The translations under genes were made by a program, and so were the position numbers. This document shows, in pieces, positions 35,835 to 47,090 of a DNA stretch of 60,000 bases (positions are counted from its first letter, which is position 1; each line of letters begins with the position of its first letter). The notes below the pieces were generated by a model that did not search any database, was not told the origin of the DNA, and worked only from the letters and a program-made list of their open reading frames with translations. Origin of the DNA: Membranipora membranacea (lineage: Eukaryota; Bryozoa; Gymnolaemata; Cheilostomatida; Membraniporidae). Where the stretch lies: the NCBI GenBank assembly GCA_914767715.1, contig OU612070.1, forward strand, positions 25,968,025-26,028,024, given 5' to 3'.

Positions 35835-36660
35835 ATGCCATCTACGTTTGTTTGGACCATTATCCCAGCTGTCTGGCATGGCTTTGGAATGGTGGCAAAT
35901 ATACTGCACGCTGGATTGTTGTTGAAGATCTCCACACTTTGGCATAAACCTCATGGTAAAGTTCTAGTAGCTATGGCCTGAGCGGACATATATTTCAGGG
36001 CATTGGAAATAGTTGATGGTAGTAGACTTGACACATTTAAGCCCAAAAGTCTATAAGCCGAGGCATTCTGGATTACCTGCCTCATCAGTATTACACATAA
36101 ACATTACTATATCTCCGCTCTAGGCTGCTCCCAGCCCTATATAGCATTGTGCCATCCTTTCTGGTGCCATCCTGGTGCCAACAGAAAAAGGAGGTATGAG
36201 GAGACAACACTGTTTGGAGAATTATTTGTTCAGTATAAAGTCCAGTTGATCCCAGCACTTCTTGTTATAATTTTCACCATATCTCTGACATTGAGAGAAC
36301 TTATAAACATGAGGAAAGCTGTCAACTTATCAGCTTGCCAACCTCAAGATCGTGGGTTAGTTTTAAACATCCTATACATGATGATAATTGGTTTATCACA
36401 CTGATATGTCTTATTCCTTTATAGCTTGCAAGGAAAAAAAAGCTGCCAATAGCAGTGAAGATTTTTACATGATGATATATGTGCTATTTTAAATGTTATA
36501 ATTTTCGGCATCATGAACAAACAATACATACAGACATTATAGTTGGTTTTTAAATATCGTCCATGCCAAAACTGAGCGTTTTGTGAATTGTTAAGGTACT
36601 TACCCTATCAAGAATTGACGAATCCATAAATATTTGAGATTTAGTTAAATTACATCAATT
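35835..36660 (+). pseudogene. GPCR-like (class A) pseudogene, copy 1
   Basis: From ATG 35835 a single frame reads through TM1 (VWHGFGMVANILHAGLLLK), TM2, TM3 with ALGCSQPYIALCHPF (DRY-like region degraded to QPY) and on to TM5 (PALLVIIFTISLTLREL) and TM6. It is interrupted by in-frame stops near 35979 (after VAMA) and 36053 (after KPKSL), and later by a frame change before TM7 near 36480. Compared with the copy at 49.3-50.5 kb, most of TM4 and the long charged loop is deleted at about 36175. The similarity continues past the coding part to about 36660, so this arose by DNA duplication, not retrocopying. Ligand unknown. A dead copy with confidence. Confidence 0.7.
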
Positions 36661-36749
36661 GATATAATTAAATAATTTTATGAAGATCTCCTTTTACAAT
36701 TTTTATTGACTAGTCAAACCAAGTGAAAACTGTCTGTTTTTTTTTTCAG

Positions 36750-37089
36750 ATTTATAGCTTGTCCTGCTGTGACCAATATTTGTATTTGTTTCGCATATTT
36801 AACTGGATTATACAAACTATTGATGTAATTTTGTGACTGTTTTGGCGATATGCCTATTGTCAAAACTTCCCAGTCACCATCAACTGAACCCAACATACAA
36901 CAGAGCACATATAACCGCCCGACATACAGTTCATCAATTAAAAACAATGAGTCTAGCGCTGTTTTAAGGCCTTCCTTGAAACAGACTCCTCAATGTTGGC
37001 CCCAGCAGTATGAAGCCATCCATCCCATCACAAAGGAGTTTGACATGCGGTACTCTGTTGAAAAATTCATATTTCCTCTGGCAAATTGA
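36750..37089 (+). other. Possible terminal exon (receptor tail-like)
   Basis: After a polypyrimidine tract and CAG at 36748-36750, a hydrophobic stretch (ACPAVTNICICFAYLTGLYK) is followed, after one stop, by an 80-residue polar Ser/Thr/Gln-rich frame to 37089. It could be the last TM and cytoplasmic tail of a GPCR-like gene related to the preceding pseudogene, but there is no independent support. Confidence 0.25.
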
Positions 37090-38425
37090 TGTTCAGAGCT
37101 ATACTATTCTACCTGGTCTACAATGTACAAAAATATAGCATCATCTCAGGAGCAAACGTAAAATATACATAATCAAGTAGGAAAATAATCATGAAGGCCT
37201 GTAGGATTACCAGATGTCATCATCAGCCTCTTCAGTGTTGACAACTTAAAAGTATGGCCATTATGACACTGCTGGGTTTTAATCTGGATAAGCTGAGTTT
37301 GTAACAGCGGGCTTCTTCTTACAGGGCCTGATCATATGAAATATAAATTCATTTTGCAACTGATTTGCTACTCTTGTAAATTAAACTTTTTCACTACTAT
37401 ATAGAGATTTGATATTGTTGTATGGATTTCTTTACGATCAAAGCCCAGAATATCAATTTAATTTATACCAACAGAATGAAATGATGCTAGTTGAAAACAA
37501 AACCGAGCTAAAGAAATAATGCAAGAACAAAGGGATATGTCGTCTTAAGGAAAATTATTGATTTTTCATAACACAGACCAACAAAAGTGTTCATTTAACA
37601 AATGGTGTTACTAATAGCCTGACTTGCTAGTACTTCATTTCCGTTGGTAACCATTTGCCACTCTGTAAATTAAAATTTTGAATTGTTGATATGAAGTGTT
37701 CTGCGCAAGTCATTCTCAACAATATGAGGATAGAAGCCAAGCAGATCAATTTAATTAATAAGCAGAAGGACAAAATTAAACTTGGAATTGATGAGAAAAT
37801 GTCAAATTGCCATAATGTAGTTGCAGACGTTCAAGCAACCCAAAGCAGCACATCATCAAAATGGTGATAGGCCAAAGTGATCATCAAACAACCAATTGTA
37901 CCCATATCATCCGATTTTTTATCTTGTTTGACGCCGAGGTCATGGAGCAAAGGCCACTCAAGCGAGCATACAAAAATATTTGCCCTAAAATGTGTATCCA
38001 AGAGATTTTGATTGATTTCCGAGACGTGGTAACCAGAGATTGCCTGAGGGATGATGATGCTCACTCATAGGATAAAATTAATGACCATAATAACGCAAGC
38101 AATTTACTGTCAAAATGCTGTCAGACTTAACTTAAGGCAGAAGGCTGAAAGAAATCATGATTTTACAGCTAAAACAATGCCTCTAGCCTTATGGCAGGAG
38201 GCAATTATTATGTATCAGAAACCACTTTACACGTTGCGTTTTGATTCTAAGTTTTGTGCACTATCTAAGGTCTGATTTACTGAATAAAATTGTTCACTCT
38301 GATGTTTGCCCTAAAATTCTTTGTATTCATTTAAATGTGGGGAGAGATCAAATCAAATCCATGCTATCTGCTGTGCAACTCATTTTCACCATAACCATCG
38401 GGCATAATTTCTGAGCCTGACATGG
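37090..38425. other. Intergenic region without recognised gene
   Basis: Short frames on both strands (37831-38275) overlap each other and show no domain. Nothing else was seen. Confidence 0.4.
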
Positions 38426-38431
38426 GGGCAG

Positions 38432-38590
38432 GGTGGTGAAGTGCTTAGGATTCGAGCTCCTCGATCTGAGAGCTGAAGGTTCGAATCCCAGCACCACCTA
38501 TGCTGTTAATAGAGGCGAGCTCTTCATACAAAACCCTTGGCCGCTTAATCCCGGAATGCCTACACATCACCCTCAATGCCTTGTCAGCAA
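38432..38590 (+). mobile_element. tRNA-derived SINE
   Basis: 38432-38498 looks like a tRNA head. GGTGGTG (38432-38438) pairs with CACCACC (38492-38498) as an acceptor stem, an A-box-like GGTGAAGTGCTTAGG follows the 5' side, and a perfect B box GGTTCGAATCC lies at 38478-38488. The body continues with 'CCCTTGGCCGCTTAATCCC', a motif common in tRNA-SINE bodies. No intact anticodon arm or 3' processing context suggests a functional tRNA. The 3' limit is uncertain. Confidence 0.6.
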
Positions 38591-39230
38591 ATGTTAATAA
38601 GTACCAAATGTGAGTATGAAATAGTGACTAATCCCATTGCATTCCGCCAACTACTGATGTCTGTACGCACCCAGTCGCACTCCGACCTGCCAACAAATTG
38701 GGTAAATTTGGCTAAGTCATTGTGGCATCGCCGTCAAGCCAACCAATACAATATCCCATGATTTCAGCCAACATTAAAACACAACTGTGTATATGCAAGC
38801 AAATTCACAGTTAAACAAGATATATGCTATTTCTTGGTTATCTGTTGTTTTAAAGCAAGCTCAGCTAAGTTTTCAGAAACCTAAAGGAAGTGCTGTTGCT
38901 GACCCTATATTATGAATTAATCACTGCAGAGCCTATATTCAGGTTTGATTCTTGAAGCCGGATGTCATTTCTGATTTGGCACTAGCAAGCCATTCATCCT
39001 AGCCTAGTTTTGGAACAGGAGATAAATCAGGAGGTCTACTGCGTACACACATATAGTATATCAGACGGCAACCGCAAGAAGGGGAATAGGGTATCTACCC
39101 CAACCAAGTCTTCTGCGCTTAAGGGGGACTGTTAAATAGGGCGGGCAAGTTGTACCTGGTGTATAGAAAAAAATATACTCTGTAACAATATCGATATTTA
39201 TACTTCTATCCGTGTTTATTAGAGTTAGTG
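38591..39230. other. Intergenic region without recognised gene
   Basis: Only short unsupported frames are present. Confidence 0.4.
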
Positions 39231-39322
39231 GGTAGCAGAAGTTAAATACAATGTACAGATGAGGAAACAATAGACTGGTAGCAGAAGTTAAATACAATGT
39301 AAAGATGAGGAAACAATAGACT
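39231..39322. repeat. 46-bp tandem duplication
   Basis: Two adjacent 46-bp units starting GGTAGCAGAAGTTAAATACA at 39231 and 39277 differ at about one base, so the duplication is recent. Confidence 0.9.
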
Positions 39323-39543
39323 GGTATAGTTAATTCTGTTTTGTAATTCTCACATGTCAACTCAGTGGTAAGTCTTATGTGAATAACTTCCATTCAAATT
39401 TGCAAAAAAGATTTATTTGTTATCTACAGAGACAAAGGAAGTCAAGATTGTTCCTCAACAATCATGAAGGACATCCTGATAGCTTATAGGATGATAGTAA
39501 TAGATCCTGTTAGATTAGGTATTTCATGAAGATTTGATGGCGG

Positions 39544-39780
39544 TCAATTGCGGATATGATGGACGTCAATGTTGGATAATCTCCCGAAGTAGCATCCTAG
39601 AACAAGAGCACAACCACCGCTTCTGAAACACAAGGCAATAATAATATGTATGGTATGAATTCTGAAACTCCAGACATGAATCATCCCAGTACTTACAGGA
39701 TTTTCTGGAAAAAAGGCAAACAAATAATCACTAGCAACAATAAATATAATCACTAGCAATATTATCACTATCAACAACAT
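39544..39780 (-). CDS. Weak candidate: signal-peptide exon on the minus strand
   Basis: ATG 39780 opens a strongly hydrophobic start (MLLIVIILLVIIFIVASD). Two readings are possible. The frame simply continues for 78 residues to 39544, with three cysteines. Or it is spliced at a perfect donor (CCT|GTAAGT) after 39697, in phase 0. The upstream TATATATG lies in the same AT stretch that serves as the TATA box of the plus-strand peptide gene (39824-39832), so the two could be divergently transcribed. No homology was seen; low confidence. Confidence 0.25.
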   Translation of the reverse strand: MLLIVIILLVIIFIVASDYLFAFFPENPVSTGMIHVWSFRIHTIHIIIALCFRSGGCALVLGCYFGRLSNIDVHHIRN

Positions 39781-39823
39781 ATTGTGAACTTCAAGTTATT
39801 GTGGAGATCAATCAAGTATTCCA

Positions 39824-39899
39824 TATATAAATGAGCTTCGACTAACATCAAGTCAACAGTTTCCTAATTGACATCCAGCTACTTAAGTCACCTTACACT
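39824..39899 (+). promoter_or_regulatory. TATA promoter and non-coding exon 1 of the linear peptide gene
   Basis: TATATAAAT at 39824-39832 is followed by a leader that ends in a strong donor CACT|GTAAGTATT (GT at 39900-39901). This would join the acceptor at 40164-40165 before the coding exon. Confidence 0.6.
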
Positions 39900-40165
39900 G
39901 TAAGTATTATTTGGGTTTTATAGTCGTCTTTTTATTTCTTAGCACAGCCAGACACAGGCAACAATTGAAGATCTTGATCATCAACTGAAATATTGTATTA
40001 TTATATCATAAAATCGACTAAAATTAACCATCGAATAAAAGAGTTTTTAAGTTAATTAAATCGCATAGAATAGACATCAATATATAAATAACTATGTTTG
40101 CAGATGATATATAATAGGTACCTTCAAATAGCCAATCAGCATTATTTATTTATTCATTATTTCAG

Positions 40166-40716
40166 ACAGAAGTTGTTTGCCCTTTCCAGATAAGAAGATG
40201 AAGGTATTCGCACTGATCTCTCTACTCATTGCTGCAGTTGGTGAGTTGAATTCAATTTCATGCGATCTTATTTGATTCTGTAGTAGTTCAATGCAAGCTT
40301 CAAATATAAAGGAAAATTCCTATTAATGTTTGAATTCACTGGTAATGTTTCACTTTCTGAATGCAATGTAAATAAGTGAACTATTGATCACCATCGTCAA
40401 TGGCGATTGGCCAAGACTTTCTGCAGTCACTTTATATTTAAAGGCAACTGGTTAAAACAATCTTTTAAAGAGCTTGAATATACTGCCACTTGGATAAGAT
40501 AATACAATTGTTGCGGCGTGACTATTCAGATAAAATGCATAAGTTGTTGGAGCTGCGTAACAAGATCAAACTCTCTATTCAGATAATAATTATTATATTT
40601 AACTTTATTTTGTAGCCGTCACCCACACTGAAGCTGTTACAGCTGATTCAATCGCTCATTCAATTGTAAGCTTACCCAGCAAGATCAAAGAGGGAATCAA
40701 GAACTTTTTTGGCTAA
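40166..40716 (+). CDS. Small secreted linear cationic peptide precursor
   Basis: An acceptor (TTTCAG at 40160-40165) precedes ATG 40198. Exon 40198-40240 encodes the signal core MKVFALISLLIAAV and ends at a phase-1 GTGAGT donor. Exon 40616-40716 (acceptor TTTTGTAG) completes a 47-residue precursor. After a short acidic/neutral pro-part (around AVTHTEAVTAD), the end is SIVSLPSKIKEGIKNFFG. It has no cysteine, is rich in Lys and hydrophobic residues with helix-like spacing, and has a final Gly that could donate a C-terminal amide. The AATAAA at 40795-40800 fits a short 3' UTR. By form it resembles linear amphipathic antimicrobial peptides; I recognise no named family and the activity is inferred. 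Exon plan and phase match the Cys-rich genes. Confidence 0.6.
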
Positions 40717-40794
40717 GCAAGTTGAGGTAGGGTGATATGCGAGTGCCTATCAAAGTAATTCTCATAAATTTATTCAAGGTAGAGCGTCTATCTA

Positions 40795-40800
40795 AATAAA
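40795..40800 (+). terminator. Polyadenylation signal of the linear peptide gene
   Basis: AATAAA lies about 80 bp after the TAA at 40714-40716. Confidence 0.5.
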
Positions 40801-41139
40801 CTTACCGTGGATAGTTTTTTTCTGTGCCATGTCCTTGTATAGTACATTTTGGGCCACGCACACTCCATTTGTCATTCGTCTATTTGAGCAAATTCAAATG
40901 GAAGAAAAATGTACTCAGTACGGTATCATCTGTGTAACACAAAGTATAGCAGTTCTCCATTTTCCTTAGCATTTGTAATACGACATCTCACAGGGTTATT
41001 AGTTTGTTAGATTGTACTTAGCATGTAAAAAATATCTCTATAGGTATGAGACCATTTAGACCTGTAGGCTTGTAACAGAATGATGACCACTTCACGACGT
41101 TAATAATGTCAACATCCAGATTGCAATGAAAAAAACCAC

Positions 41140-41888
41140 AATAGATACATTTAGAACAGACAGAGAACTACAAGGCTTCTGGGTTTTGTGCTGAATGACT
41201 CGCTTTCATGGCAGGATCATCTAGTGTATGTATATAAAAAGGTACAACGGAATGTTTACCTACTTCAAAATTTGAGATAGTTCTTGGATATAGCAAGTGC
41301 CCGCACATTTTACATCCAGTTTATCTATTGTCACCTTATATATGGTATCCATATCATTGGCAACTTGTCCTGCAATAATGCTCTCAATAGATTAGTTTTG
41401 TTGCAAAAACGGGCTTTACGCATTATCGCAAATGTGCATTACATCCCATATTATCTCATTCCAACCAAATCCATTACACAATCATTACAACTCCTACCTC
41501 TTCCTAAGCTTGTTTGTTATTTCACTTCACTTTTCGCGCATAAGATAAACAATTTTCAACACCTCTATTTATATATAGGGGATTTAAAAACACTACCAAG
41601 TTCAATTTTCGTGATAAACATTTACTTTTATATCATACAGACAATCTAAGATACAAAGTTTCTGCTACATACAATTCTTTACCGTTACATTTGAGATCTA
41701 AAGAGAAGTTCAGTTCACTCAAAACTTTACTTTTCAACCATATATTATCGACTTGACCAACATCATTGATGATATCATTTCCGTTCTGTTTCTCTTTTTT
41801 TGTTTTAAAAAAATTTTTTTCTGGCACTGAGTGCAAAACATTTCGAATGAGATGACTTTGGTTGCCAATAAAAGTATATATATATATT
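41140..41888 (+). mobile_element. 5'-truncated CR1/L2-like LINE copy
   Basis: The frame from about 41168 reads TTRLLGFVLNDSLSWQDHL, then (after a TAG at 41278) 'SARTFYIQFIYCHLIYGIHI' and 'VLLQKRALRIIANVHYIP'. These align with the C-terminal RT part of the 24-28 kb element (STTKLLGFTISDSMS, SARQFYFQFIHCHIINGI, YQKAALRIIANIHYNP). The element ends with GATGACTTTGGTTGCCAATA and a (TA)n tail at 41873-41887. It is dead. Its 3' end is the same as the solo ends in the tandem array. Confidence 0.8.
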
Positions 41889-42008
41889 TACCTTTTACCT
41901 GACCTCAGCATCACAGCACCACATTGAGAGCAGGTGTACTGTAAACACAGGCTGGCTATTATACAGTATTACATTTCTCATTGAACCTGCAAATGATCTT
42001 GTTATTAT

Positions 42009-42038
42009 CACAGAGTAAGGATATATCCTTACTCTGTG
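42009..42038. repeat. 30-bp perfect palindrome flanked by direct repeats
   Basis: CACAGAGTAAGGATA is followed immediately by its exact reverse complement. TTATTAT occurs on both sides (42002-42008 and 42039-42045). It could be a cruciform-forming site or the remnant of a small inverted-repeat insertion with a 7-bp target duplication. Confidence 0.8.
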
Positions 42039-42414
42039 TTATTATATACAACAACTATAATGCATAGTCTAGTATATACTTCATTAAACTACCCTGAAAG
42101 AATAGATAATTTACTACCCACTGTTCAAATTTCTAAAGGCGATTATTTGATGGAGTGTCGTTGTGTGCAAGAATATCAAAGCAGGAGCAATTGAATTTTT
42201 TAATTACTTATCGTTGCCATGGATACTTGAAGGAATTCAATAAAACTGAGTATTGGGGCCTTAAAGTCTATCAACGGTTATGCAAATAAGTACATCTCAT
42301 AAATTGTTGCTCTCGGTTACGGTCATGATATAACTTTTTGCAGCATTTGAAATGCAAAGCTGAATTTTATACCAAGCTTCTAGCAAAGCCTGGTCCTAAA
42401 AAATCAGTTTGAAA

Positions 42415-42525
42415 CGCGACTTCAGTTACATCAGCCACAAAAGTGACTTCACTGACAACAGTGACAGCAGTGACAACAGAGACATCAGTGTCAGCAGTGA
42501 CAACAGTGACAACAGTATCAACAAC
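42415..42525. repeat. Imperfect ACAGTGACA-type microsatellite
   Basis: Irregular repeats of about 9-12 bp around 'ACAACAGTGACAGCAGTGAC'. They create Thr/Val/Ser-rich frames on both strands (a 99-residue frame on the minus strand, 42666-42367) which I do not regard as a gene. Confidence 0.6.
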
Positions 42526-42899
42526 AAACAACCATGGGAGAGTTGACAGCAAGAATTTGGCATACAGCTTCTGATGATTCTGACGGTTCCATATGGATAC
42601 AGAATGAGGACATGTTAGTAATCTAAATTGCAGAATGTGTGTAGTTTTTGTATTGTTGAATGCCAATTGTGCAATACCTAGTTACAATAAAAGTTTGCAA
42701 TGCAAAGGAACAGTTACAACACATTGGTACAATGTCTGTGTTCATCCAAGACTTTTTCTGTAGTGAGAGTGACAAATTTGTTAGACTATTTCGAAATTTA
42801 TTTACCCGCTTTCAATGATTTACATTGCGTATGGCTTGATGCAATATCATACTGTTTAATGTAGACCTTTGCTCTCCACTGGCTATGACACGGAACTGC

Positions 42900-45706
42900 C
42901 GAAACTAACCAGAAAATATAAAGCATTCAGACTTCTGATTCAGTTCCTGACGTTTGTATGCGTTGTAAGTAGAGGTTATCTATAGTAAATTTAGTCACAT
43001 AGTCATTGTATGGTCTTCATCATGAACATGAAATTACCAACTGTTGCTTCGTCTTATATATTAAAAGGCTCTGCTATTGTTAGTGCACAAATCAATCTCT
43101 TTGCAGGCATTTTCTAAAATACGTTTTTTGTCACTGTAGGCCTCAGTTGGAGAGTCGACAGGCCCTGTGCTGCCTGAGCTGATAGCACAGACAGCCTCAA
43201 ACTATGAGACCATGCTTCAGGCTATAAGTATGAGAGGAGCAGGGCATCTCACAGGAGTAATAGGTAGGGGATTAGACACCATCTATAGCAGACACCATCT
43301 TCTGTTCATGAAACGCCGGTGGTTGAAAAAGAAAGAAAATATCATGATTGAGAGTCACTGATAACCTCTTTGACCTCCTTCAATTTGTGTTAAACCTCAA
43401 CAATAATTGATATAAATTTCACTCCAGATCATGTTAACCTCATGATTGGAATTTCGAACTTAATTCTGAAAGTTCATGGTTAGCAAAGTTTGCTGGCTGT
43501 GATCCAACTATGGAAACACATCATGCCTAATGTAGACTTCATAAGCGGTGATAGTTTTGATTAAATATAGGGAATGATCATGCTATGATAAAAAACTAAT
43601 AAAACATTTAAAGAAATTGCAGAATTGTCTCGAAACGCCAAAGGTTAACTCTTCTATTACCATGAATCATTGCTAAGGAATGAGCGAGAGAGAGACTGTA
43701 TATTTGTATCTCTGTTATACAGGTGCCTTACTGATTGACCGACTGTTGAGGGACAGTATCACTTTACACTATCTGTTGGGTTGTTACTGGATATGTGAAA
43801 AGTATAGAGTTCATGTTCTTCATTCTACTGGCTCAGGGAACATTAGATACATTCTTTAAAGTTGGTAAGGATTAATGATGTGCATAAATAATATTTGGTT
43901 TGAAGCTTTCTGAATATAACAGTCATGTAAAGTTATAATGAGTGAAAAAGAAACCAGGGATGCAGTCAAAACTTCTTCTTTATACTGAACATTTCCATGT
44001 GGTGATGGTTATGGCTGAGCAACTCTGGTGTTTTTTGTTTTCGTTCTGGCCTGTCATTGGCTGTCCGTTCTCAATTTCTTTTAACCGTCTGATTTTTGGT
44101 TTTGCGCAATATACTGTGTTTAAACACGGAAGCAAACGCAAAACGTGATAAATAGTATGCAGAATAGAATTTTTATTCACAGATATATACTATTTGGGAG
44201 AGATATTGGGTACGAATTGTAGTGTCTCCCTTTCAAAATAGCACACGTTGAGTCATGGTAAGAACCGGTAACTGTTTTAACACAAACTTATTAAGCTGTT
44301 GATTATACCCGGTAACATCACTTTCCATGGCAGTATGCTGACAAATATTTATTCGTAATTTCTTCAGCTGGCTTCAGGATAATATTTGCTGCGTTCAAGG
44401 AAGATTCAGCTGCCGCCTGCAATATAATGCAGTTTGGATACAACTTTGGAGGCATAATCAGGCCACTGATAATGTCACAATTTTTTGATGGTAGAGTGAG
44501 TGACAGATTTTCTTATGGAAATGCGAACAATGCAAGTGCAGATAATTCAACCTCTGTGATCACCACAACTGCTGGACCCCGTGGCAAAGAATATCCTGGA
44601 AAATTCATAACAGCCTACTGGATTATATCAGTGATTGGATATTTGGTAGTCTTTCTGTCTCTCAGTCTTCACTTTTATGATAAAAAAATTCAAAGGAATC
44701 TAGCCGACTATTCAGAGGTGAAGGACATCACATCACTCAAAGAAGTGTTCTCTCCATGTTCCTGCTCACCATCTCATCCTGTTATTGCATCTATATTCCT
44801 TGTGATGCTGTTTCTCCATATCGGCTGCCTGTTTCCGCTGAATCGTGTTTTCACTAAGATAATATTCTCGTATGACAGAGAGGGTCTCGGTCTGTCTGTT
44901 GAGGAATCTAGCCTGATGACCTCTGCTAATTACATCAGTGGTATGGGAGGGATAATCATCTTCTTAGCTCCTTCTTACTACTTCCACATCAAATATATTC
45001 TACAGGTAAGTCAGAATAAGTTATATATTGTGTTAAAATTGAAAAGAGCATGGCACTATATTTACTTGGGAATGAAGATAGAAGCACTTAAAAAGGTTCT
45101 AACCAAACACAGTTTTTTTTTTTAAACAGAACAATCTTGTCTCGAATGATGCTTTTTACAGACCTAAAGATGTCAGTAGCATACCATTCAATTGAGTCTG
45201 TCAGTCTTTAGTTGATTGAAGAATGGAAAATCACATTGATCCTAATGCATTGTGAGTGATTCACTTTCGCTTTGGGTTAATTGCCTTTATCACAGGATAT
45301 TATAACCTTTGCTCGTGTGGCTGTATTATATACATTAAAGATGTTTCAGTTGCAGGCAATGTTACTTCTTCTTGTCTCAGTACTCATGTATATCTTCTAC
45401 ACCAATGTGACAGCCTTATGGGTACTCTATGTGAGTACAGGGGTGTTGATTGCTCCACTTGTTGGCTCGGATCTTGGTATGGTGAAACGGTATATGAAGA
45501 TGAACTCTGTCATACATAGTATACCACAAATAGGTGCTGCCATCGGTGATTTAATCATTATGTTTGCTGCGGGATATAGTTATGATAATTTTGGACCATA
45601 CACTATTTGGTCTTAATTTCTGGCTATTGGAGTAATTGTCTTCAGCGTGGCAACTGTCATGCAGGGAATAGGACATTATCACGGCGATCGTTTTGATAAG
45701 AAATGA
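42900..45706 (+). pseudogene. MFS transporter of the NaGLT1/MFSD4-like family, five visible exons
   Basis: Exons: ≤42964 (RKYKAFRLLIQFLTFVCV), 43140-43263 (GESTGPVLPELIAQTASNYE and MRGAGHLTGVIG), 43723-43864 (ALLIDRLLRDS, FFILLAQGTLDTFFKV), 44368-45005 and 45296-45616. Intron phases agree (0, 1, 1, 0). The GPxLPxL, 'R..G...G' and GxLDTFFK motifs, and the later IMQFGYNFGGIIRPLI segment, match the sodium-glucose-transporter-1-like MFS group of plasma-membrane sugar carriers. Exon 4 carries a long loop with possible N-glycosylation sites, then three TMs. Two defects: exon 3 is one base too long (frameshift around 43800), and a TAA at 45614-45616 cuts the last TM; the frame beyond (FLAIGVIVFSVATVMQGIG...) continues to 45706. 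Probably a recent pseudogene, unless the bases are sequencing errors. The true start is not visible. AATAAA is near 45943. Confidence 0.75.
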
Positions 45707-45942
45707 AAGTTTTGCCTTCATTTCAGTATGATGTGTTTTTCAATTTAAGTTAGATGATTTCTACAATAGATTTATTCATTTTAGGAACTGAGTCATACTT
45801 TTCTCACAATATATGTCTTGTGAAAGAAAAACCTTGAAATTTGTTTGCCTTGTTTGAATAACTTTTTTGTTGTTTATTTGTTCGAAATGTGCTTGCATTT
45901 ATTATTATTCATGTGCATATTATAGTCAGGCTGTTACTTATA

Positions 45943-45948
45943 ATAAAG
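45943..45948 (+). terminator. Polyadenylation signal after the MFS gene
   Basis: AATAAA in 'ACTTATAATAAAGTCATG', about 240 bp after the ancestral stop at 45706. Confidence 0.45.
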
Positions 45949-46163
45949 TCATGTAAGATTTGCATGGTGATACATTTCAATGCCCTACTGGGTATGAACT
46001 ATCGCTTGTGAATCAGATCAAAATTGGTTCTGATCCCTATGGTCTTTTTATTGATAAGATTGGTATACGAATCCTATGTTACAGCGCCTATACCGTGTTC
46101 ATCTGATTTATATGTTACACAAAAACCTGCTATTGTATCTGAATATTCTCAATTACTTTAATA

Positions 46164-46260
46164 CATACATTTATTGGCAACCAAAGTCATCACAACAGAA
46201 ATATTTTGCACTCAGTGCCAGAAAGAAAAGAAAACAAAAAAAGCAGAAAGAAAATGAGAG
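46164..46260 (-). mobile_element. LINE 3'-end fragment, minus strand
   Basis: The reverse complement reads 'CTGGCACTGAGTGCAAAATA' and, after a short gap, 'GATGACTTTGGTTGCCAATA' plus AATGTATG. This is the same 3' UTR as at 41810-41880. It lacks coding sequence. Confidence 0.7.
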
Positions 46261-47090
46261 ACTGGGCGCTTACTTTCTATGTAGAGGAATGGCTAAACTT
46301 TGGCCAGATGGAGTTTCTGGCAGTCTTTATATTTTAGGGAAAGTTCAAATATCAACATGAAGCCCACTGATATATTGTGTCTTATCTTGGAGTTATCGTT
46401 TTACTCAACCCTGACAGAAAACAGCAACACCGCAAAATCTCACAAACCACCAAAACACTCATGATAATTTCACTAGGCCCATAGACACCCAATTCTTCAG
46501 ATTCAGAAAGAGACCCAAAGCTTCAATGGTAAGCACGGCATCATGAGTTTGGGGTTAGGCTATTGATAGTCTAAGTGCTCACATTGAAGACAAAGCTAAC
46601 CAGCCAGCGCCAAACAAACTCCCATCATTGATGTATAGGATGACAATTTGTGTTTTCTGAACATGTTATCCCCGATCACGATGTTATAGAAGATATGACC
46701 TGGTACTAACTAGATTTACTGAGATTGGTTCAAGGCACCTAAAAGTATATTACCCGTTGTCATTGAGACATAAAATATAAGTGAAGACCTATACAATAGA
46801 TTATTGTGATGATTTCGCAAGATTTAAGAAGGGCTGATTGAAATTCTCCGATGTCTTTCATCATACTAGCTCAGTATGGTGATGTAAGATGAAAGACATT
46901 GAGTAACATTTCATGTTCAATGAACACTTCTGGCTATCAATATTTTCATTATCTTCTCATCTGGGTCGATTGATGATGATGATGTGTTTAATTGTCTCAT
47001 CAATTAGAGAAATAAAATGCTTCATGTGAGTGCTCTCTTGTTAAAAGTATGGACGGTAAAAATAAATGGGTAAAAATTGATATAAAAAGT
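46261..47090. other. Intergenic region without recognised gene
   Basis: Nothing beyond a short GAT repeat near 46975-46985. Confidence 0.4.

Noticed and set aside
38432-38498. Functional tRNA gene
   Set aside because: The acceptor-like stem and B box are present, but the anticodon arm is not clear and a SINE-type body follows.
42367-42666. 99-residue Thr/Val repeat frame on the minus strand
   Set aside because: It is produced by an imperfect microsatellite; both strands are open because of the repeat.
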